A stretch of 39,328 nucleotides of DNA from COE1 sp910588595 (GTDB taxonomy: Bacteria; Bacillota; Clostridia; Lachnospirales; Lachnospiraceae), in the NCBI GenBank assembly GCA_948957135.1, contig CARDBT010000037.1:1-39328 (forward strand). Reading direction: 5' to 3'. Of this stretch, positions 34,229-39,328 are shown piece after piece. Position numbers and translations under genes: made by a program. Under the pieces are notes generated by a model. It was not told where the DNA came from. It saw only the letters and a program-made list of their open reading frames with translations, and searched no databases. How positions within the stretch are numbered: position 1 is the first letter of the stretch; each line of letters opens with the position of its first letter.

Positions 34229-34291
34229 TAATATGATATTTCATGAATACATTGAACAAAGGCATTTGGGAGAACGAAAGGTAGGGTACTT

Positions 34292-36007
34292 ATGAAGAGA
34301 AAAGGATTAAAGCTTACGCCGCGTCTTGTTCTTGTGGCAGCACTTCCCTTAATACTGATGTTTGCATTTGCAGTGGCGGGAATCAGTTCATCATGCAATT
34401 CCGTTATTGAATCGATGGTCCAGCATGAATTAATGACAGCACAGTATGCATTTGAGACTTCTGTGGAAAATATTGCGCAGGGCACTTACATGTACACGAA
34501 TGGAAAGTTTTATAAGGGAAAGCGCAATATAAGCGACAATACACAGTTTTTTGACAATTTCAGCCATGAAGTTGATCTGCAGGTTACGGTTTTCTATGAC
34601 AATGTAAGAGTTGCCACGAGCCTTGTGGATGCTGCCGGAAACCGTTTGGTGGGAACGGAGGCTGATCCGGCAATCTATGACCTGGTGGTCAATCATGGGC
34701 AGGATTACTATTCTGACCATGTGGACATCAGCGGCAAGACGTATTATGCCATGTACTGTCCGCTGTATCAGTACAATTCCGATGATATCATTGGTATGAC
34801 TTTCGTGGGATTGGAGAAATCAAATATCAAAGCCATTTATAATGCTAACTTTATGAAGAATGCAGGGATCCTCATCGTGATCTTTGCGCTGGGCATAGTT
34901 GCAACGACGATCTCTGTCAGTGTAGTGATCAAGGCGATCAAGGGCGTTATCGTCCAGCTGAATCAAGTTGCTGATGGCGAGCTGAATGTAAAAGTGGACA
35001 GCAGGCTGTTGAGAAGGGCGGACGAGATTGGCGATATTGGCTACAGTGTGGAGAAGCTTGTCCGCAGTCTGTCTGACATCGTGGTGGACATCAAGGGGGC
35101 ATCGACGGATCTTGACGGGATTTCGGCAGGATTTTCCAGATCCTTTGGAAAGATGGCGACCAATATTGGCAGTGTAGACACAGCAGTGGAGGAGATGGCG
35201 ACAGGTTCCACACAGCAGGCTCAGGATACTGCGGAAGTGGGGAATAAGATCCAGTATATGGGGGATGCGGTCGAGGTCACAGCCCAGAATGTCGAGCTGC
35301 TGGTTGGGAACACAGACAAGATGCGCGAGTACAACAGCAGTGTAGAGAATACGCTCGAGGAGCTGATCAAAACCAGCCATGAGGCGAAAGATGCGTTTGA
35401 TGTGGTATTTGACCAGACCAATTTGACCAACCAGTCGGCACAGGATATCCAGTCAGCAGCTGACGTGATCACGGACATAGCAGACCAGACAAGTCTGCTG
35501 TCGCTCAATGCAAGTATTGAGGCAGCGCGCGCTGGTGAACACGGCAAGGGCTTTGCCGTTGTGGCTGATGAGATCAGAAAGCTAGCGGATCAGTCTGCGG
35601 AGTCTGCGAGCCGTATCACGGGGATCATTGCTATGCTGATCACCAATTCCAACACAACAGTTGACACGATGAAAAATGTCACGGAGGCGATGGACAAACA
35701 GGGTGAGGAGCTTGGCAGGACGAAGACGGTGTTTAACAGCCTGAATTATGAGATCGGGGAGGTCAGTGGTGCTGTGGACAATATCAGGGGTGAGATCGAT
35801 AAACTCAATGATCTCAAAACTGATGTTCTGAATGCTGTCCAGAATCTTGCAGCCATTGCGGAACAGAATGCAGCGAACACACAGGAGACCTCGGCTTCCA
35901 TGCAGGAGATCCGGCAGATCGTCTCGGAGTGCAGCGGAGAGGTCGACAAAATCGTCGACACCTCAAAAGGGCTTGCGCAGAATATTGAAGTGTTTACATT
36001 GGAATAA
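34292..36007 (+). CDS. Methyl-accepting chemotaxis protein with single Cache sensor
   Basis: 571 aa. Helix at about 13-33, then an external domain of about 150 residues with Cache features (NFSHEVDLQVTVFYDNVRVA, NRLVGTEADPAIYDLV, then DISGKTYYAMYCPLY and GMTFVGLEK), a second helix at about 190-212, a HAMP segment to about 265, and the receptor tip LLSLNASIEAARAGEHGKGF with FAVVADEIRKLADQSAESA. It senses a small ligand outside the cell and signals to CheA. No che genes are adjacent. AGGTAGGG lies upstream of the ATG. Confidence 0.92.
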   Translation: MKRKGLKLTPRLVLVAALPLILMFAFAVAGISSSCNSVIESMVQHELMTAQYAFETSVENIAQGTYMYTNGKFYKGKRNISDNTQFFDNFSHEVDLQVTVFYDNVRVATSLVDAAGNRLVGTEADPAIYDLVVNHGQDYYSDHVDISGKTYYAMYCPLYQYNSDDIIGMTFVGLEKSNIKAIYNANFMKNAGILIVIFALGIVATTISVSVVIKAIKGVIVQLNQVADGELNVKVDSRLLRRADEIGDIGYSVEKLVRSLSDIVVDIKGASTDLDGISAGFSRSFGKMATNIGSVDTAVEEMATGSTQQAQDTAEVGNKIQYMGDAVEVTAQNVELLVGNTDKMREYNSSVENTLEELIKTSHEAKDAFDVVFDQTNLTNQSAQDIQSAADVITDIADQTSLLSLNASIEAARAGEHGKGFAVVADEIRKLADQSAESASRITGIIAMLITNSNTTVDTMKNVTEAMDKQGEELGRTKTVFNSLNYEIGEVSGAVDNIRGEIDKLNDLKTDVLNAVQNLAAIAEQNAANTQETSASMQEIRQIVSECSGEVDKIVDTSKGLAQNIEVFTLE

Positions 36008-36012
36008 TATAG

Positions 36013-36040
36013 AAAGCGTTGCATTAGGCAACGCTTTTTG
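36013..36040 (+). terminator. Terminator after the Cache receptor gene
   Basis: AAAGCGTTGC (36013-36022) pairs with GCAACGCTTT (36028-36037) and is followed by a short T run. It overlaps the last codons of the leftward ECF gene, so it acts mainly rightward. Confidence 0.8.
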
Positions 36041-36659
36041 TGTGGTTAGATATTGGATTTTCAGCGGATCTGCCGATCACCGGAAGCAGTCCGGCTTTTT
36101 TCAGTGCAGGACGGATCGCATTGTAGACGGCTACAGACACGATCGCGGAAGCGACAGCATTGACAGTGGTCGTAGCGATATTTGGCAGCAGTGTCAGCTC
36201 CGCCATCGGTTTGCCGAGAATCAACAGCTTGTAGAAATAGCTAAACAGCGGATCAAAGATCATGTTGAAACTGAGACCGCATACCGCAGCGATCAGAGAC
36301 CACTTGAAAGCAGCTCTGGCATTTCGGCAGACGGATAGTCTTCCGATCCGGTGCGCGACAGATCCGGTGACGAGACCGATACACAATTTTAATATGAAAG
36401 TTTTGGGGGCAGACATAATGTACACGGGATCGAGCAGATCACCGATCGTCATACCGACCGCACCGCCGATACCACCTAAAGGTCCGCCGAGGAGAAGGGC
36501 ACCAAGCACACATACCGCATTTCCGAGATGGATGCTTGTGGCACTTTCCGTGCCGGGGATCATGATCTTGATCTGCAGGAATGTGAAGACTACATAGGAC
36601 AGGGCAGCGATCAGACCCGTCAGGGCGATTTTGTAGGTTGTCGAATATTTCTGGTTCAT
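36024..36659 (-). CDS. ECF transporter S component
   Basis: 211 aa with about six membrane helices. An N-terminal ALTGLIAALSYVVFTF and the family-typical SIHLGNAVCVLGALLLGGPL, then GGIGGAVGMTIGDLLDP and APKTFILKLCIGLV, fit the substrate-binding S subunit of group II ECF vitamin transporters. It should use the shared EcfA1A2T module encoded elsewhere. The substrate is not readable; no riboswitch was seen. GAGGAGG precedes the ATG. The last 15 residues are polar. Confidence 0.85.
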   Translation of the reverse strand: MNQKYSTTYKIALTGLIAALSYVVFTFLQIKIMIPGTESATSIHLGNAVCVLGALLLGGPLGGIGGAVGMTIGDLLDPVYIMSAPKTFILKLCIGLVTGSVAHRIGRLSVCRNARAAFKWSLIAAVCGLSFNMIFDPLFSYFYKLLILGKPMAELTLLPNIATTTVNAVASAIVSVAVYNAIRPALKKAGLLPVIGRSAENPISNHTKSVA

Positions 36660-36705
36660 GACAGTTCCTCCTCATGACAAAATTGTTATGCTTTTTTAAT
36701 TATAT

Positions 36706-36735
36706 ATTATATTCCTGCAGTAAAGTATAACACAA
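36706..36735 (-). promoter_or_regulatory. Putative promoter of the ECF S gene
   Basis: Read leftward, TTGTGT (36735-36730) and TATAAT (36711-36706) are separated by 18 bp. The -35 overlaps a 16-nt stretch (36721-36736) that recurs exactly at 39205-39220. Confidence 0.45.
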
Positions 36736-36870
36736 AGTGGCATTTTAGAAATGTCCAATTCTAAAGTTTTTTGAGTGTACAGTTAGGAAAGTTTGAAATG
36801 CTATTGATTTTTGGAGCCAAATAGGCTTTAATATAATTAGTAGGAAATGAATTTCAGGAGGTTTCATATA

Positions 36871-37479
36871 ATGGATAATTACGGAGCAATCAATAACACG
36901 GAAACAGCGATTATTCCAAAGGGAACTGTCATTAACGGCAATATCGCGATCGAGGGCAAGCTCGAAATGTACGGTGAAGTCAACGGTGATATCAACTCTG
37001 ACAGCAGGGTGAACATATCTGGGGATGTCACAGGAAATATCAAGGCGAACGACCTGTATGCGAAGGATTCGTTTATTGTGGGACAGATCCAGTGTGCACA
37101 GGGGGCAGTAATCCGTGAAAATACAGTGATCCTTGGAGATATTGAAGCACAAAATCTTGTGATAGATGGAGCGGTGCAGGGGAAGATCGACATTAGGGAA
37201 GGAATTACGGTGGGTGATACTGCGATCTTAGACAGCGACATCAAGGCAAAGACGATCCAGGTCAACAATGGAGCAGCGATCAACGGGCACTGCTCACTGT
37301 GTTATGCGGATATCAAACTCGAAGATATCTTTCCGGTGACAGAGGAGGAAGTACCTGAGCCGGTGACAGAGGAGGTAAAGGAGCCGGAAACTGTCGAGGA
37401 GGACAAGCCCAAGGCAGTAGCAAAACCCAAGGCGATCGCGAAACCTAAAGCAGTTAAAAAAGCCGACACAGAGTCATAA
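36871..37479 (+). CDS. Bactofilin (polymer-forming cytoskeletal protein)
   Basis: 202 aa from the ATG at 36871 (CAGGAGG seven bases before it); an upstream ATG at 36847 lacks a site. The right-handed beta-helix core at about 10-145 shows the repeating pattern of bactofilins: VINGNIAIEGKLEMYGEVNG, then VNISGDVTGNIKAN, IGQ-like and LVIDGAVQGKID turns. An acidic segment follows (EEEVPEPVTEEVKEPE), then a basic tail with three PKA(V/I) repeats (KPKAVAKPKAIAKPKAVKK). Bactofilins assemble into filaments that place cell-wall enzymes. The basic tail could bind DNA, membrane or another protein. Confidence 0.88.
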   Translation: MDNYGAINNTETAIIPKGTVINGNIAIEGKLEMYGEVNGDINSDSRVNISGDVTGNIKANDLYAKDSFIVGQIQCAQGAVIRENTVILGDIEAQNLVIDGAVQGKIDIREGITVGDTAILDSDIKAKTIQVNNGAAINGHCSLCYADIKLEDIFPVTEEEVPEPVTEEVKEPETVEEDKPKAVAKPKAIAKPKAVKKADTES

Positions 37480-37488
37480 CTGATTTTA

Positions 37489-37503
37489 AGTCGGAAACCG
37501 ACT
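37489..37503. other. Short hairpin after the bactofilin gene
   Basis: AGTCGG (37489-37494) pairs with CCGACT (37498-37503) across a 3-nt loop. There is no T run, so termination is uncertain. Confidence 0.3.
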
Positions 37504-37557
37504 GCGCGAAATTGATAATGATAATACTAGTCTAATTCAAATAAGGAAACGATAGAG

Positions 37558-38799
37558 ATGGAAAATACACAATGGGAATACTGCCTCCGATCTTTTGGCG
37601 ACGACTGCACAAAGAGTGACTGTATCAGACAGACACAGGATATACTTGATTTTGCAAATATGGTCTTTAGCATGGAATACAGCAGCACTGATTTTGAAGC
37701 GCTTCTGCCCAAGGCGTATTCGCCAGAGCATTGTGGGATCGTGACGCACCATATGATCAGGGAAGAGGACAGGATCAAGGCATTGATCGACACTTACCCG
37801 ATAACTTTGCGGTTGCGGGGCGAAAATGGCAGGGCAGTCAGGGCAGCTTATGTGGGCACAGTGTCTGTACATCCAAATGCCAGAGGCAAAGGATATATGA
37901 TCGAACTAATGAGGCGGACGGAGGAGTATGCACGAAAGCAGGGATATGCACTTATGATACTGGACGGTGAGCGTCACAGATATCAGTGTTATGGATTTGA
38001 GCGTGCAGGTATCCAGTATGATTTTCGGATCGAGACTGGAAATATCACACATTGCTGTGCCAGGCTGTACAAAAAGGAATATATGGCAGCTCCAGTGTTC
38101 TGTTTTGCGGAGCTGCAGGCGGACAGTCCGTATCTTGACGGTCTGTACAAATTGTATCAGCGCAAACTGCTGACGGCACGTACGAGAGAAGATTTCTGGT
38201 GGTGTCTGCAGAGTTACAGCGCATCTACCTATGTTATATTGAGAGATGGTGAGCCTGTCGGGTATGTCAATCTGTCGGAGGACAGGGGAACACTGCGTGA
38301 GTTTGAGATCCTTGATATGGGGGACTGCTGCAGGGTGTTGTACGATCTGATGATGGAGTTTGACAAGGAGCAGCTTCGAGTCAGTGTCGGTATGGACGAG
38401 AAGGACAAGATCATGGAGCTGGAGAGGGCATGTGATAGTTGTAGCGCCGCTATGTCGCATCAGATCAAGATCCTGGATTATGAAGCAGTGCTAGGATTGC
38501 TGTTAGATTGGAAGCAAAAATATGACACGCTTGTCATAAGTGAGTATGTGCTGGGGATCAGGGACGAACAGGAAGACAGTACTGAAAATTATCTGCTGTC
38601 TGTCACAGAGGACGGGGTCAGTGTCGCGCGGACAGAGAGAGCAGCGGATACAGTTCTTGAGAAGATGGAGCTGGTGAGGGTCCTGACGACGTCGATCTAT
38701 TTTGTGGAGCAGCAGAGAGGCGAATCGAACAAAATAAAAAATGCGCCTGCGGGTTGGTTTCCACTACCGTTTCACCTACCCGAAGCAGACACATTTTGA
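37558..38799 (+). CDS. GNAT acetyltransferase, Eis-like
   Basis: 413 aa, the length of Eis-type proteins (two GNAT folds and a sterol-carrier-like tail). The acetyl-CoA segment is TVSVHPNARGKGYMIELMRR at about 101-120, followed by KQGYALMILDGERHRYQCYG. The second half includes YVILRDGEPVGYVNLSEDRG, typical of the second GNAT fold. Eis enzymes acetylate amines such as aminoglycosides or peptides; the substrate here is unknown. The start has only a weak AAGGAAAC site. Confidence 0.82.
   Translation: MENTQWEYCLRSFGDDCTKSDCIRQTQDILDFANMVFSMEYSSTDFEALLPKAYSPEHCGIVTHHMIREEDRIKALIDTYPITLRLRGENGRAVRAAYVGTVSVHPNARGKGYMIELMRRTEEYARKQGYALMILDGERHRYQCYGFERAGIQYDFRIETGNITHCCARLYKKEYMAAPVFCFAELQADSPYLDGLYKLYQRKLLTARTREDFWWCLQSYSASTYVILRDGEPVGYVNLSEDRGTLREFEILDMGDCCRVLYDLMMEFDKEQLRVSVGMDEKDKIMELERACDSCSAAMSHQIKILDYEAVLGLLLDWKQKYDTLVISEYVLGIRDEQEDSTENYLLSVTEDGVSVARTERAADTVLEKMELVRVLTTSIYFVEQQRGESNKIKNAPAGWFPLPFHLPEADTF
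38736..38782 (-). terminator. Possible leftward terminator inside the acetyltransferase 3' end
   Basis: CGGGTTGGT (38750-38758) pairs with ACCTACCCG (38774-38782) with one mismatch. Leftward it is followed, nine bases on, by a run of T. It would serve the gene at 38803. Confidence 0.35.
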
Positions 38800-38802
38800 T
38801 TA

Positions 38803-39138
38803 TTATTCCATATACTTCCACGTGTACAGGTTGGCGCTCCTGCACTTTGGACAGACGATCTTGTACTGCTCAAAGATAAACATTTTGATCTGGTCATCCG
38901 GAACGTTTGTTGTGACGATTCGGCTCTGACCACATTTGCATAGAAACAGAATCTTACGGTTCAGACGCACAGAAAGGCTTTCTCCACGCAGACTGAGCGT
39001 CTTTTCTATGTATTTTAGCTGTTCCTCGTTGTGAACACCACATTCCTCAAGCGCCCATTTGTACTCATCTCGGATGATGTGAAGTGCATCTGACGGGATT
39101 GATGAATAGTGTTGTTCTAATTTTTGTTCAGTAAACAT
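38803..39138 (-). CDS. Small protein with a C-terminal zinc-ribbon-like motif
   Basis: 111 aa. The ATG has GAGGAG nine bases upstream. The N-terminal half is helical and charged. The C-terminal half has CKCG (68-71) and CPKC (95-98), four cysteines in two pairs as in zinc ribbons. No family is recognised. It converges on the acetyltransferase, with three bases between the stops. Confidence 0.65.
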   Translation of the reverse strand: MFTEQKLEQHYSSIPSDALHIIRDEYKWALEECGVHNEEQLKYIEKTLSLRGESLSVRLNRKILFLCKCGQSRIVTTNVPDDQIKMFIFEQYKIVCPKCRSANLYTWKYME

Positions 39139-39328
39139 GTTGACTCCTCTTTTCTTTTCCTATTTTATTGTTTTACAATTCTGAATTAATTTCATGCACT
39201 TTGTTAAAGTATAACACAAATCTATGAAATATGGAATATAGTTTTTGCGAATAAATTTGGAGCCGGCACGCCCATTGTTACAATTCAGCGCCCAGCCATA
39301 GTTGAATCTGGCGTATCCAAATAAAGCC
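39139..39328. other. Right edge: promoter region and possible repeat end
   Basis: It contains the upstream region of the leftward small gene, with the 16-nt stretch shared with 36721-36736 (TATACT on the minus strand as a -10). From about 39279 it reads GTTACAATTCAGCGCCCAG, close to the left end of the 140-bp element (GTAACAGTTCAGCCC). A further copy may begin here and run out of the window. Confidence 0.35.

Overview
The window looks like the chromosome of an anaerobic Firmicute, most probably a Lachnospiraceae (Clostridia) member. The evidence is strong AGGAGG-type ribosome binding sites, a LytTR regulator beside a DUF3021 membrane protein, a TipAL-type MerR regulator, HTH/TPR regulators, Cache-type chemoreceptors, a bactofilin, and a small protein family that I associate with Lachnospiraceae. 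The genus is not resolved. No rRNA, tRNA or CRISPR array was seen.

Layout. (1) 1-6880 is visibly AT-rich and accessory. It holds a two-gene operon, a phosphoribosyltransferase-domain protein (505-2310) followed by an HD-domain/GHKL (Hsp90-like) ATPase (2335-5631), then a field of broken gene remnants (5989-6784), one of which begins like a SIR2-type NADase. (2) 6884-9336 holds an XRE repressor, an HTH-TPR-HTH regulator split by a frameshift, and a convergent small exported peptide. (3) 9730-12118 has thymidylate kinase, a stand-alone LytTR protein, a Lachnospiraceae-type protein of unknown function and a decayed membrane-protein locus. (4) 12156-16867 is a four-gene signalling cassette: a lipoprotein solute-binding protein with no permeases, a methyl-accepting receptor, an OmpR-type response regulator and a histidine kinase. 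(5) 17257-24582 is a MerR/TipAS regulator, an ABC-2 drug-type exporter, LytTR plus DUF3021, and a LolD/FtsX-type ABC exporter. (6) 24701-26687 is an overlapping AAA ATPase/HNH nuclease pair resembling the Septu (PtuAB) anti-phage system. (7) 26829-31162 is a sodium/solute symporter, a short-chain dehydrogenase, a HAD phosphatase and a Uma2-family nuclease-fold protein. (8) 31802-34095 is a sulfur-assimilation pair (O-acetylhomoserine sulfhydrylase and cysteine synthase). (9) 34292-39138 is a Cache chemoreceptor, an ECF transporter S component, a bactofilin, an Eis-like acetyltransferase and a zinc-ribbon-like small protein.

Two non-coding repeat families recur between genes. Three near-identical ~200-bp elements with 17-bp terminal inverted repeats lie at 17027, 21101 and 28546, with a decayed end at 9451. 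A 140-bp multi-hairpin element lies at 31458. One 200-bp element sits between a textbook MerR-type promoter (19-bp spacer) and the MerR/TipAS gene it probably controls.

The best candidates for something new are the PRTase + HD/GHKL operon, the permease-less binding protein/chemoreceptor/two-component cassette, and the HTH-TPR regulator with its neighbouring exported peptide.
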